This document shows positions 1 to 9,448 of a stretch of DNA of 64,000 bases, in pieces. The DNA lies in assembly GCF_014384745.1 (NCBI RefSeq), contig NZ_JACRSO010000002.1, positions 310,001 through 374,000 of the forward strand, in the 5' to 3' direction. Every line of letters begins with the position of its first letter. Within the stretch, counting starts at the first letter, position 1. Made by a program: the position numbers and the translations under genes. The DNA is from Luoshenia tenuis (GTDB lineage: Bacteria; Bacillota; Clostridia; Christensenellales; GCA-900066905). Under the pieces are notes generated by a model. That model saw only the letters and a program-made list of their open reading frames with translations. It was not told the origin of the DNA and searched no databases.

Positions 1-77
1 GGCTCGTTGCCCTCGGGCAGGACGATGCACTTTTTATCCGCCTTGGCCTTGTCTTTGATCTGGTCCATTAACGACAT
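1..77 (-). CDS. pta: Phosphate acetyltransferase, N-terminal fragment
   Basis: Only the first 25 codons lie in the window and the gene runs off the left edge. The peptide begins MSLMDQIKDKAKADKK and continues CIVLPEGNE, which matches the N-terminus of phosphotransacetylase, where a short helix is followed by a strand ending in LPEG. The enzyme interconverts acetyl-CoA and acetyl phosphate, normally together with acetate kinase. The ATG is preceded on the minus strand by GGAAAGGGG. In many Clostridia pta stands divergent to ylbM/tmcAL, exactly as here, which supports the call despite the short fragment. Confidence 0.8.
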   Translation of the reverse strand, partial: MSLMDQIKDKAKADKKCIVLPEGNE

Positions 78-130
78 GATTCTTTCCCCTTTCCAAAAAG
101 AAAAATTCCGTTCGATTTCCACTATTTATT

Positions 131-159
131 ACCTTAACGAATTGGCGCTTGCTTGTCAA
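131..159 (-). promoter_or_regulatory. Probable pta promoter
   Basis: Reading the minus strand there is TTGACA, then 17 bases, then TAAGGT as a weak -10, about 55 bases upstream of the pta start codon. The -35 is perfect and the -10 is poor. Confidence 0.4.
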
Positions 160-196
160 TTATTTCCCTCAAAAAGTGCAGGTTTTCCTGCTTTTA

Positions 197-225
197 TTGT
201 GAATAACGGGGAAAAACAGTATAAT
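197..225 (+). promoter_or_regulatory. tmcAL promoter
   Basis: TTGTGA and TATAAT are separated by 17 bases, and the -10 ends 39 bases before the chosen TTG start of tmcAL. It is the only good promoter on this strand in the gap. Confidence 0.6.
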
Positions 226-264
226 AAAAGTAATAAACTCCTGTATAGAAAGGGGGCGTTGGGT

Positions 265-1461
265 TTGCGTGTGACCGGGATCGTAGCCGAGTATAATCCG
301 TTTCATAACGGGCACCTCTATCATCTGGAGCTGGGCCGTACGCTGACGGATGCGGACTATACCGTGGCGATCATGAGCGGCAACTTTGTTCAGCGCGGGG
401 AGCCCGCACTGGTGGATAAGTGGCTGCGCGCGAAAATGGCGCTGGAGCAGGGCGTCGATCTGGTGCTGGAGCTGCCTGTGGGTTACGCGCTGGCCCCGGC
501 AGAGGACTTTGCCTACGGCGCTATCGCCACCCTGGACGCCTGCGGCGTGGTGACCGACCTGGTTTTCGGCAGCGAGTGCGGCGATCTGAGCAGCCTCCAG
601 GTAACGGCGCAGCGGGCTTTGAACGAGAATGAACAGGAGCGGGCCACCATCCGCCGGTACCTGGACGAGGGGCTGTCTCACCCGCAGGCGCGCGCCATGG
701 CTTATGGCGACGACGCCGGGCCGCTGGCCTCCCCCAACGACATCCTGGGCGTGGAGTATCTTAAAGCCCTGACCCGGCTGAAAAGCCCCATCCGCCCTCA
801 CACCATTCTGCGCACCAAGGGCTACCACGACCCCGCGCTGCACGGGGCCATCGCCAGCGCCACAGCCATCCGCCACGGCATCGATACAGGAGATGATGCC
901 TGGCGCACCGCGATGCCCAAGGCAGCGGCCGCAAGGATCGCCAGCGCCTGGCAGCGCGGAGATTCTCCCATGCGGACCCAGGTATTAAGCACCCTGGCGC
1001 TGGGCGCTCTGCGCCGCTGCAGCCCCGAAGAACTGGCCAGGATCGGCGAGGTCACCGAGGGATTGGAAAACCGCATCGCCCGCAGCGCCGCCCAGGCCGA
1101 TACGCTGGCGGAATTTTATGCCCTGTGCAAGACGCGGCGCTACCCTTTAAGCCGGCTGCGCCGCATTGCGATGAAGGCGATGCTGGGCATCCATGGCGTC
1201 TCCCATCTCAGCCCTCCGGCCTATATCCGCGTTTTGGGGCTACGCACCGATGCCGCGCCGCTGCTCAAACGTCTGCAGGAAAACGCCCGCCTCCCCATCA
1301 TCACCCAGCCCGGCCGCCAGCTCGGCACGCTTCCCTATCCGGCACAGGTCCGTCTGCGTCAGGACTTCCGCGCCAGCGACCTTTACGTCCTGGGGCTGAC
1401 CAGCCTGCCTAAACGAAAGGGCGGCCGGGATTATACCCAGCCGCTGGTCATTCTCAAATGA
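265..1461 (+). CDS. tmcAL: tRNA(Met) cytidine acetate ligase (YlbM family)
   Basis: TmcAL activates acetate with ATP and acetylates the wobble cytidine of elongator tRNA(Met). The nucleotidyltransferase signature is at the extreme N-terminus (GIVAEYNPFHNGH, residues 5-17, containing HxGH). It is followed by MSGNFVQRGEP and by DLVLELPVGYA, all typical of the YlbM family. The frame is open far upstream, but family alignment and the ribosome site GAAAGGGGG eight bases upstream favour the TTG at 265, giving 398 residues against roughly 400-415 in relatives. TTG at 259 and GTG at 271 are alternatives. It is divergent from pta, an association common in Firmicutes. Confidence 0.9.
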   Translation: MRVTGIVAEYNPFHNGHLYHLELGRTLTDADYTVAIMSGNFVQRGEPALVDKWLRAKMALEQGVDLVLELPVGYALAPAEDFAYGAIATLDACGVVTDLVFGSECGDLSSLQVTAQRALNENEQERATIRRYLDEGLSHPQARAMAYGDDAGPLASPNDILGVEYLKALTRLKSPIRPHTILRTKGYHDPALHGAIASATAIRHGIDTGDDAWRTAMPKAAAARIASAWQRGDSPMRTQVLSTLALGALRRCSPEELARIGEVTEGLENRIARSAAQADTLAEFYALCKTRRYPLSRLRRIAMKAMLGIHGVSHLSPPAYIRVLGLRTDAAPLLKRLQENARLPIITQPGRQLGTLPYPAQVRLRQDFRASDLYVLGLTSLPKRKGGRDYTQPLVILK

Positions 1462-1470
1462 TTTTGCAGT

Positions 1471-2298
1471 TCACTGTCCGCTGCTTTCCACTTCACCTTT
1501 ACGCTGTTCCAATTCGGCGGCCCTTTTCAGGGCCGCTTTTTTGATATCCTCCACTCGCTCCCGGGCGGCTGCCCGCCCCAGCTCGATACACTCTTGCGCC
1601 TGCTTCATGGTATAGGGGTTGATGTGCCTTACCTTGGGCAGGATCATCACATCGGCAAGCTGCTCTTGCAATCGGATGATCTCCCAGCCCATCAGGTCCA
1701 GCGTCTGGTTGATGATATCCAGCGTGGAAGCGGGTTTCTCCTGCTCGCGCGGCTCGCCCCGGTAGCCGATATCCACGCCCACCAGCAGCTCGTCCCCCAT
1801 CGCCCTGGCCGCTGCCAGCGGTACCCGCTGCATGGCGCCGCCATCCACCAGCAGCCTGTCTCCCATGACCACCGGCTCAAATACCCCGGGGATGGACATG
1901 CTGGCCCGTACCGCCGTATAGATCTTGCCGGTATTGAGCACCACCAGCTCCGCCTTGGGCAGGTCCACCGCGATAGCCGCAAATGGAATGTTCGTCTGGT
2001 CAAAATTTTTATCGTGGGTGAGCGTGCGGATGATCGACTGGGCGCGCACGCCTTTGACCAAGCCCTGCCGGGGCAGCGTCACGTCGATCAGGTCCCGGTC
2101 CTCCAGCGCCATCACCAGCTTTTCCAGCATGGGCATGGGCGCGCCGCAGCAATATGCCGCGCCGATGATCGCCCCGATGCTGCACCCGGCCACGTAGGCG
2201 ATCTGGATCCCTTCCTGCTCCAGCACCTCGATCACGCCGATATGCGCCAGCCCCCGCATCGCTCCGCCGCCCAGCGCCAGCCCGATTTTCACACTCAT
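1471..2298 (-). CDS. Patatin-like phospholipase family protein (RssA/YlbK type)
   Basis: This is a predicted serine acyl hydrolase with a Ser-Asp catalytic dyad. The oxyanion-hole motif GGGAMRG lies at residues 10-16, the nucleophile elbow GCSIG has its serine near residue 40, and the dyad aspartate is in a DGG motif near residue 160. No signal peptide is seen, so it is probably cytoplasmic. The ATG at 2298 is preceded by GGGAGG at good spacing; the longer open frame upstream lacks a better start. Family members in Bacillus (ylbK) lie beside ylbJ and ylbM, and both are neighbours here, although this gene is on the opposite strand. The substrate is unknown. Confidence 0.85.
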   Translation of the reverse strand: MSVKIGLALGGGAMRGLAHIGVIEVLEQEGIQIAYVAGCSIGAIIGAAYCCGAPMPMLEKLVMALEDRDLIDVTLPRQGLVKGVRAQSIIRTLTHDKNFDQTNIPFAAIAVDLPKAELVVLNTGKIYTAVRASMSIPGVFEPVVMGDRLLVDGGAMQRVPLAAARAMGDELLVGVDIGYRGEPREQEKPASTLDIINQTLDLMGWEIIRLQEQLADVMILPKVRHINPYTMKQAQECIELGRAAARERVEDIKKAALKRAAELEQRKGEVESSGQ

Positions 2299-2368
2299 AT
2301 TTCCATTGCCTCCCAGCATAAATACTCTATGATCCAGTATATAAAATCCGTTGACGGGAAGGGACCTT

Positions 2369-3526
2369 ATGCGTAGAAAAAGTTTTTCCCTCACCCTGGT
2401 GTTCCCAACACTATTGATTATACTCTTAATTCTCTATCCGCAACAGTCCCTGCAGGCGGCGCGGGAGGGATTTGCGCTGTTTACCGGCTCTGTACTGCCC
2501 TCGCTGCTGCCCTTTTTTGCCGCGGCCAGCCTGTTTGTGGCCCTGGGCGGCGCGCACTGGGTCGGGCGCATCCTCGAGCCGGTGATGCGGCACGTGTTCC
2601 ATTGCCCGGGCATTGCCGGATACGTACTGGTGATGAGCTTTCTCTCCGGCTATCCCATGGGCGCGCGGCTGACGGCGGACCTGTACGCCCAGGGGCAGAT
2701 CACTAAGGCCGACGCGCGGCGCATGACCATTTTGTGTTCTACCTCCGGCCCGGTGTTCATTACCGGCGCGGTGGGCGCCGGCATGCTGGGCAATTCCCGG
2801 GCGGGGCTTTTGATCTTGCTGGCCCATTACGCCGCCGTGCTGATCACCGGCTTTCTCTGGCGCGGGGGCAAGCTTAGCCAGCCGCCCGCCCGCGTATCCA
2901 TCCCCAAACCGCTGCCCTTTGGAGAATCGCTGGGCAAGGCGGTCAAAAGCGCGGTGGAATCCATCTTTACGATCTGCGGCTTTGTAGTGCTCTTTGCCGT
3001 GATCATCGCCCAGCTGACCCAGACGGGCGTGATCGCCTTGTTGGCCCAGGGGCTAAGTCCGGTTTTGCAGCTGCTCCAGCTGCCGCCCGATCTGGCCCAA
3101 GCCATGCTTGGGGGGATGGTAGAGATGACCACCGGCTGCCGCCTTGCGGCCGAAACTACAGCGCCCCTGGTCAGTAAATGCGCGGTCATCGCCGCGGCGA
3201 TCTCCTTTGGCGGCTTCTCTATCCACGCGCAGACCTTTGCCTTTACGGCCAAATGCGGCATGCGCCCCTGGCATTATTTTATCGCCAAATGCATGCACGC
3301 CCTGTTCGCCTTTTGCTTTACGGTGATCCTGGGCCGCTTTCTCATCCGCCCGGATGCGGCGGCCGCCTATGTGGATTATACCGGCGCATATTTTATGCCT
3401 ATCCCCACCTTTGTCAATACCCTGCACATCGCCTTGCTCTACTGCGGATTTGCCGCGGTGCTGCTGATCATTATGCTGGTATTGGACTATATGGATTATC
3501 GTGCCCGAAAAAAAGGCAAATCATAA
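2369..3526 (+). CDS. ylbJ: Sporulation integral membrane protein YlbJ
   Basis: A polytopic membrane protein of 385 residues with two nucleoside-recognition-type (Gate) segments. The first hydrophobic helix is at residues 7-25 and about eight more follow. The motifs LPSLLPFFAAASLF, LSGYPMGARLTADLY and, in the second half, a matching GFSIHAQTFAF block are characteristic. YlbJ is required for normal spore cortex and coat assembly in Bacillus, where it is made in the mother cell. The ATG at 2369 has GGGAAGGGA four bases upstream. It is divergent from the patatin-like gene and closed by a strong hairpin. The transported solute, if any, is unknown. Confidence 0.88.
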   Translation: MRRKSFSLTLVFPTLLIILLILYPQQSLQAAREGFALFTGSVLPSLLPFFAAASLFVALGGAHWVGRILEPVMRHVFHCPGIAGYVLVMSFLSGYPMGARLTADLYAQGQITKADARRMTILCSTSGPVFITGAVGAGMLGNSRAGLLILLAHYAAVLITGFLWRGGKLSQPPARVSIPKPLPFGESLGKAVKSAVESIFTICGFVVLFAVIIAQLTQTGVIALLAQGLSPVLQLLQLPPDLAQAMLGGMVEMTTGCRLAAETTAPLVSKCAVIAAAISFGGFSIHAQTFAFTAKCGMRPWHYFIAKCMHALFAFCFTVILGRFLIRPDAAAAYVDYTGAYFMPIPTFVNTLHIALLYCGFAAVLLIIMLVLDYMDYRARKKGKS

Positions 3527-3528
3527 CA

Positions 3529-3558
3529 AACGCCGCTTTGGAAAACCAAAGCGGCGTT
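3529..3558. terminator. Bidirectional terminator between ylbJ and yajC
   Basis: A perfect 13-bp stem (AACGCCGCTTTGG with its complement) closes a four-base A loop between two convergent genes. The minus-strand exit is T-rich, so it probably stops yajC transcription best and ylbJ as well. Confidence 0.75.
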
Positions 3559-3580
3559 AACCTGCTGCACTATACCCGGC

Positions 3581-3949
3581 CTATTCCGGTTTGATCATCT
3601 CGTTGTCCGCGTCGCTGTCCTCCAGGTTGCGAACGGCCCAGCGGGCGATCATCAACTTGGTCTTGTCCGCGCCGACCTCGACCACCAGCACATCGTCATG
3701 CGCCTCGACCACGCGGGCATAAATGCCGCCAATGGTAGTAATGCGGTCCCCCGTCTTAATGGAAGCCAACATTTCCTTGGTCTTTTTCTCCCGCTTTTGC
3801 TGCGGACGGATCAGGAAGAAGTAAAACAGCACCACCAGAAGCACGATCGGCCCGATATTAACGAGAATATTGAGGAACTGGTTGCTTTGGTCTACGGATA
3901 CACCCGCCGCTTCGGCAATCGGCATAAGATTCTGTAAAAGTCCCGGCAT
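3581..3949 (-). CDS. yajC: Preprotein translocase subunit YajC
   Basis: A single-spanning accessory subunit of the Sec translocon, 122 residues. The transmembrane segment (VNIGPIVLLVVLFYFFLIRP, residues about 31-50) is followed by the diagnostic RPQQKREKK and by a small beta domain containing GDRITTIGGIYARVV. The ATG at 3949 was chosen because AGGT lies 11 bases upstream; the TTG nine bases further up sits too close to it. The C-terminal tail is acidic. It lies downstream of tgt, a very common bacterial pairing, but has its own probable promoter in the 86-base gap. Confidence 0.93.
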   Translation of the reverse strand: MPGLLQNLMPIAEAAGVSVDQSNQFLNILVNIGPIVLLVVLFYFFLIRPQQKREKKTKEMLASIKTGDRITTIGGIYARVVEAHDDVLVVEVGADKTKLMIARWAVRNLEDSDADNEMIKPE

Positions 3950-3987
3950 GATATTCAAACACCTGCTTTCTATGTTATCAAGTAATT

Positions 3988-4016
3988 ATTCTACTTGATT
4001 TTGGTAATAAAATCAA
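3988..4016 (-). promoter_or_regulatory. Probable yajC promoter overlapping a dyad
   Basis: On the minus strand TTGATT and TAGAAT are separated by 17 bases. The -35 lies in a perfect 8-bp inverted repeat (TTGATTTT / AAAATCAA, 3995-4016, six-base loop), which could also act as a weak terminator after tgt. Confidence 0.5.
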
Positions 4017-4035
4017 CCTGATTCTTGTCGAATAC

Positions 4036-5169
<1,134 letters not shown>

Positions 5170-6219
5170 TCAGTTTAAAAAGCTGCCCAGCGTCATCATA
5201 ATCTTAAAGGTGACCGCATCGTCAAACCTGCGCAGGTCAAGCCCCGTCAGCTTTTGCAGCTTATCCAGCCTGTAGACCAGGGTGTTGCGGTGCAGGTACA
5301 TCTGCCGCGCCGTTTCCGATACGTTGAGGTTATTTTGAAAGAACTTCTGTATGGTCTGGCGCATTTCCTCATCCAGGCCCTTGCCGCCGCCCTGCGGGGC
5401 TACGCGCTGTAAAAAGTCCAAGCTGACCGCCTGGGGCACCTGGTAAAGGTAAAGTTCCAGCGCCAGCCTTTCATAAACGTGTACGGCCTGCCCGGGGTCG
5501 ATGCGGGTGCCAACCTCCATAGCCTGCCGGGCCTGGCGCAGGGCCTGCTCCAGCTCCGCGATCTGCCCGCAATTGCCGCTGAGCGAAAGGACGGGACGAA
5601 TATCCAGCTCCGCCTGCAAGGTATCGGCCGTAGCCAAAAGCGCCTCTATCAGCTCCTCCTTGCTATCCTGGCGGAAGGTATGCACCAGTGCCAGCGTCTG
5701 CGCGTCCAGCTCTAAGAGCTGATCCTGCTTGCCTTTGGGAAAGATCGAGCTTAAGATGCGCTTGGCAGATGCAAGCGTTTGATCTGCCACACGGCACAGT
5801 GCCACACAGCGCTCAGCCTGCGGGACGATGTGCAGCGCCTTACACAGCTCCATGACCTCGACGGACTGCAGACGCCCGAAGAAAATATCCCTGTACAGCC
5901 CCTCTGTATCCGGCCGCTCGTTTCCGCCCCCCGTCCGCGCCAGGGGGATAAGCGCCGCCAGCAAGGCGGCATTCGCACGATTCAAGCGCCCGGCATCTTC
6001 CAGCCAAAGGTAACCGCCGCGCCCCTGCGCCGGACCCAGGGCCAGCAAGCCACCACCGCCATAGGGAACCCACTCCCCCAGCGGGACATCTTCCGCAAGC
6101 GTTATGCGCTCTGGCGCCGCCATGTCCGCAGCCGAGACTGCCAGCAGCTTTCCGTCCGCCTGATAATAGGCTATCTGCGTCCCCAGCGCCTGGGCACAGC
6201 GCTGCAAAACTTTTTTCAT
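5170..6219 (-). CDS. PucR/CdaR-family transcriptional regulator
   Basis: A 349-residue regulator. The N-terminal ~100 residues look like a small sensory domain (ADGKLLAVSAADMAAPERI). A central GGDEF-like CdaR region contains ILSSIFPKGKQDQLLELD, and the C-terminal 60 residues form the PucR-type helix-turn-helix (NNLNVSETARQMYLHRNTL then YRLDKLQKLTGLDLR). Members control sugar-acid, purine or amino-acid use; the ligand cannot be told from sequence. The ATG is preceded by GGAGAGG. It lies between the MsmX-type ATPase gene, from which a terminator separates it, and tgt, with an 18-base gap. Confidence 0.85.
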   Translation of the reverse strand: MKKVLQRCAQALGTQIAYYQADGKLLAVSAADMAAPERITLAEDVPLGEWVPYGGGGLLALGPAQGRGGYLWLEDAGRLNRANAALLAALIPLARTGGGNERPDTEGLYRDIFFGRLQSVEVMELCKALHIVPQAERCVALCRVADQTLASAKRILSSIFPKGKQDQLLELDAQTLALVHTFRQDSKEELIEALLATADTLQAELDIRPVLSLSGNCGQIAELEQALRQARQAMEVGTRIDPGQAVHVYERLALELYLYQVPQAVSLDFLQRVAPQGGGKGLDEEMRQTIQKFFQNNLNVSETARQMYLHRNTLVYRLDKLQKLTGLDLRRFDDAVTFKIMMTLGSFLN

Positions 6220-6251
6220 CGCTCTTTACCGCCTCTCCTTCCTGCGCCTAT

Positions 6252-6287
6252 AAAAAAAGCAGAAACAATAAATGTTTCTGCTTTTTT
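6252..6287 (-). terminator. Terminator after the MsmX-type ATPase gene
   Basis: A 15-bp stem (AAAAAAGCAGAAACA paired with its complement) with a six-base loop and T-runs on both exits lies 31 bases after the stop of the ATPase gene. Confidence 0.8.
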
Positions 6288-6317
6288 GGTTAAAATCCTT
6301 CTTTATAAGGCAAATGC

Positions 6318-7439
6318 TTATTTCGTCAGGATAGAAGCCTCGGTCTCCTTATCGAAGAACTGCAGGCGGTTCGGGTCGAACGCAACCTTGATGGTATCGC
6401 CAAAGCGGCTGGTGGTACGAGGATCAACACGGGCGATCGCATTGCCTTCCTTACCGGAGATGTTCAGGTACAGGTAGGTCTCGGCGCCCATCAGCTCGAC
6501 AACCTCAACGTAAGCGGATACAACATACTCGGAGGCATTCTGGATGAACAGCTCCTCATCGTGGATATCCTCAGGACGGATACCCAGGGTAACCTCTTTG
6601 CCGATGTAGGACTCATCCGTCAGGCGTTTTACCTTGCCCTCGGGCACTTTGATCTTGTTCTCGCCGAAGATGGCGTACACATCGTTGCCCTCTTTAACCA
6701 GCTGAGCATCGAAGAAGTTCATCTGGGGGCTGCCGATGAAGCCGGCCACGAACAGGTTGGCGGGATAGTCGTACAGGTTCTGGGGGCTGTCAACCTGCTG
6801 GATGAAGCCATCCTTCATAACCACGATACGGGTACCCATCGTCATAGCCTCGGTCTGGTCATGCGTTACATAGATGAAGGTGGTCTGCAAGCGCTGATGC
6901 AGCTTGGTGATCTCGGTACGCATGGCAACACGCAGTTTCGCGTCCAAGTTGGAAAGAGGTTCGTCCATCAGGAAGACCTTCGGCTCACGAACGATAGCGC
7001 GGCCCAGGGCAACGCGCTGACGCTGACCACCGGAAAGAGCCTTGGGCTTACGGCTGAGCAGATGCTCGATGTCCAGGATCTTGGCGGCCTCGTGCACGCG
7101 GCGATCGATCTCCTCTTTGGGGGTCTTGCGCAGCTTCAGGGCGAAGGCCATGTTATCATAAACCGTCATATGCGGATACAGCGCGTAGCTCTGGAACACC
7201 ATCGCGATATCGCGGTCTTTCGGGGCAACCTCGTTGCACAGACGGTCGCCAATGTACAGCTCGCCGGAAGAAATCTCCTCCAGGCCAGCGATCATGCGCA
7301 GCGTGGTGGATTTACCGCAACCAGAAGGACCGACCAGGATGATAAACTCCTTATCCTCAATGTCCAGGCAGAAATCGCTAACAGCCGTAACGCCGCCGGC
7401 ATAAACCTTGTAAATGTTTTTCAAAGTAACATTTGCCAT
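6318..7439 (-). CDS. Sugar ABC transporter ATP-binding protein (MsmX/UgpC/MalK type)
   Basis: A 373-residue ATPase of the carbohydrate-uptake CUT1 class. Walker A is GPSGCGKST at residues 37-45, the Q-loop is in MVFQSYALYPH, the signature is LSGGQRQR, Walker B is VFLMDEP, and the H-loop is in YVTHDQTEAM. The C-terminal third is the OB-like regulatory domain (GIRPEDIH). No permease or binding protein is nearby, which fits the known Firmicutes arrangement where one MsmX ATPase energises several sugar importers encoded elsewhere. The ATG at 7439 follows GGAGG. The gene is monocistronic, with a terminator downstream and a 16-bp palindrome in its leader. Confidence 0.92.
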   Translation of the reverse strand: MANVTLKNIYKVYAGGVTAVSDFCLDIEDKEFIILVGPSGCGKSTTLRMIAGLEEISSGELYIGDRLCNEVAPKDRDIAMVFQSYALYPHMTVYDNMAFALKLRKTPKEEIDRRVHEAAKILDIEHLLSRKPKALSGGQRQRVALGRAIVREPKVFLMDEPLSNLDAKLRVAMRTEITKLHQRLQTTFIYVTHDQTEAMTMGTRIVVMKDGFIQQVDSPQNLYDYPANLFVAGFIGSPQMNFFDAQLVKEGNDVYAIFGENKIKVPEGKVKRLTDESYIGKEVTLGIRPEDIHDEELFIQNASEYVVSAYVEVVELMGAETYLYLNISGKEGNAIARVDPRTTSRFGDTIKVAFDPNRLQFFDKETEASILTK

Positions 7440-7469
7440 TATAGATGAACCTCCTTCAAAATGCACCGA

Positions 7470-7485
7470 TAAGGCCTTGGCCTTA
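7470..7485. promoter_or_regulatory. Palindrome in the leader of the MsmX-type gene
   Basis: TAAGGCC and GGCCTTA flank two bases, between a possible minus-strand -10 (TATAAT, 7497-7502) and the ribosome site. It could be an operator or a leader hairpin. No convincing -35 accompanies the -10. Confidence 0.35.
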
Positions 7486-7589
7486 AGGTTAGTTTTATTA
7501 TATAGTTTCGGTCCCGTTCTGACTATGGGTATATCTCACAAATTTACCTGCGATTTTATGGATATTTTATATAAATTGCACAAAAGCCC

Positions 7590-8765
7590 TCAGCCCTGAC
7601 GCAGCGCGGCGATGGGCTCCAGCCTTGCGGCCTGCCGGGCTGGGTAGGTGCCAAAAAAGACGCCCACGATGGCCGAAAAGCCTGCGGCAGCCAGGTAGAC
7701 CGTTCCATCCAGCATCACGGGTAAGCCGATGGCCGACGCGGCGATCAGCGTCAGCCCCGTACCCAGCAGCATGCCGCCAAGGCCCCCGCCCAAGGCGATC
7801 AGCACCGACTCCAGCAAAAACTGCGCCAAAATCTGCCGGCGCGTTGCGCCAAGTGCCTTGCGCACGCCGATCTCCTGGCGGCGCTCCCGCACGGTGACCA
7901 GCATGATATTCATGACCCCGATGCCGCCCACCAGCAGCGAGAGCGCCGCAACGCTGGCGATGATCAGCAAAAATACCAGCACGATATTGCTGGCCAGCTG
8001 GGTCTCCTTAGATAGGGTGACGGTTCTGAAATATCCCTGGCCCTGGTACCTTTGGTCCAGCAGCTGCTGGGCTACCTGGGCAACCGGTTCTACCGCGTCC
8101 CCGCTGTCCAGCGTCAGGGCGATCTCGTCGATGGTGGTGCGCCCAAGGTAGCGCTGCATGGTGGTCAGCGGGATCATGCAGCGTGCTGTGCTGCCGCTGC
8201 CCAGGGCGCTGTCATCCTGCAGCACGCCGATCACCCGAAATTCGATCCCGCTGATGCCCACGCTTTGGCCCACGGCCTGCTGTTCGCCAAAGAGCTGCCG
8301 GGCTACCGCCTGAGGCAGCACGATCACGCTTCGCGCCTCCTGTGCATCCCGGAAAGAGAGCGTGCGGCCGGAGAGCAGCTTAAACCCCTCCTCCTGCTCG
8401 ATCCCCCAGGTGCAGCCCCTTAGCTGTACCTGGGCGTTTCCCACCACGCCCTTGAGGCCGGCCTGCAGGTAGGCTGTGGGCTGCACGCTCTCCACGCCTT
8501 TAAGGGTCTGCTCCAGATAACTGGCGTCTTCCATCGTCAGCGCCGGCGCCTGATCGTTCTGGTCGATGCAGCTGTAGACCCAAACCCTCTGAATGCCAAA
8601 TTTTTGTAGCTCATCCCGGATGCGCCATTCTCCGCCCCGGCCCAGCGCGTACACGGCGATCAGGCAGGCGGTGCCGATGATGATGCCCAGCATGGTCAGC
8701 AGCGTCCTTACCGGGTTGCTTTTGATATTAAAAAAGGCCATCCGAAGATAGTCCGCCTTATTCAT
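7590..8765 (-). CDS. MacB-like ABC transporter permease
   Basis: A 391-residue FtsX/MacB-type permease. It has an N-terminal helix (NPVRTLLTMLGIIIGTACLI), a ~220-residue extracytoplasmic domain, and three C-terminal helices that include the conserved GGIGVMNIMLVTVRERRQEI segment with GVRKALGATRRQIL. Such permeases act by mechanotransmission with a LolD-type ATPase to export or extract peptides, antibiotics or lipids. Its start overlaps the ATPase stop by four bases (ATGA), so translation is coupled. It is the last gene of a MacA-like adaptor/ATPase/permease operon. The substrate is unknown. Confidence 0.92.
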   Translation of the reverse strand: MNKADYLRMAFFNIKSNPVRTLLTMLGIIIGTACLIAVYALGRGGEWRIRDELQKFGIQRVWVYSCIDQNDQAPALTMEDASYLEQTLKGVESVQPTAYLQAGLKGVVGNAQVQLRGCTWGIEQEEGFKLLSGRTLSFRDAQEARSVIVLPQAVARQLFGEQQAVGQSVGISGIEFRVIGVLQDDSALGSGSTARCMIPLTTMQRYLGRTTIDEIALTLDSGDAVEPVAQVAQQLLDQRYQGQGYFRTVTLSKETQLASNIVLVFLLIIASVAALSLLVGGIGVMNIMLVTVRERRQEIGVRKALGATRRQILAQFLLESVLIALGGGLGGMLLGTGLTLIAASAIGLPVMLDGTVYLAAAGFSAIVGVFFGTYPARQAARLEPIAALRQG

Positions 8766-9448
8766 GCCCTTACCCCCTCGCTTGGGGAAGGCTGTAACCT
8801 TCCATCCCGCAGAATATATTGCCGATCCGCATAGCGGGCGATCTCCGACTCATGGGTGATCAGCACCACCGAGACCCCGCTTTGACTAAAATTCTGTAAA
8901 ATCTCCATGATCTCGCTGCCGGCGCGGCTATCCAGATTGCCCGTAGGCTCATCTGCCAATACCAGTTTGGGGCTGTTGATCAGCGCGCGGGCGCAGGCCA
9001 CCCGCTGGCGCTGCCCCCCGGATAGCTGATCGGGCCGGTGATGGGCGCGCTGGGCAAGGCCCATGCGGCGCAGCATTGCATAAGCGGCCTCCCTGCGCTT
9101 GGCCTGGGGCACGCCCCGGTACATCAGCGGCAACGCTACATTATCTACGGCGGTAAGTTTAGGCAGCAAAAAAAAGGATTGGAAGATAAAGCCGATCCGG
9201 TCGCGCCGCACAAGCGCCATTTTCTCGTCGCTCAGCTCCGTGGTCAAACATCCATCCAGGCGGTAAGTCCCGCTGTCGGCATGGTCCAAGCACCCCAGAA
9301 TATTCATCAGCGTGGACTTGCCCGACCCGGAGGGACCCATGATGGCGATGAACTCCCCCGGCGCCACCTTCAGGTTGATATCCTTAAGCACCTCGATGCC
9401 GCCGCTGCAATCGGTATAAGTTTTGCACACATTTGTAAGCTCGATCAT
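8762..9448 (-). CDS. MacB/LolD-like ABC transporter ATP-binding protein
   Basis: A 228-residue ATPase with Walker A GPSGSGKST (38-46), the LolD-type FQSFFLLPKLTAVDNV Q-loop region, signature LSGGQRQRVACARAL, Walker B LVLADEPTGNLDS and an H-loop in LITHESEIA. The EPTGNLDS string is typical of the LolD/MacB/FtsE class. It overlaps the upstream adaptor gene and the downstream permease gene by four bases each, so all three are translationally coupled and should form one complex at the cytoplasmic membrane. Confidence 0.94.
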   Translation of the reverse strand: MIELTNVCKTYTDCSGGIEVLKDINLKVAPGEFIAIMGPSGSGKSTLMNILGCLDHADSGTYRLDGCLTTELSDEKMALVRRDRIGFIFQSFFLLPKLTAVDNVALPLMYRGVPQAKRREAAYAMLRRMGLAQRAHHRPDQLSGGQRQRVACARALINSPKLVLADEPTGNLDSRAGSEIMEILQNFSQSGVSVVLITHESEIARYADRQYILRDGRLQPSPSEGVRA

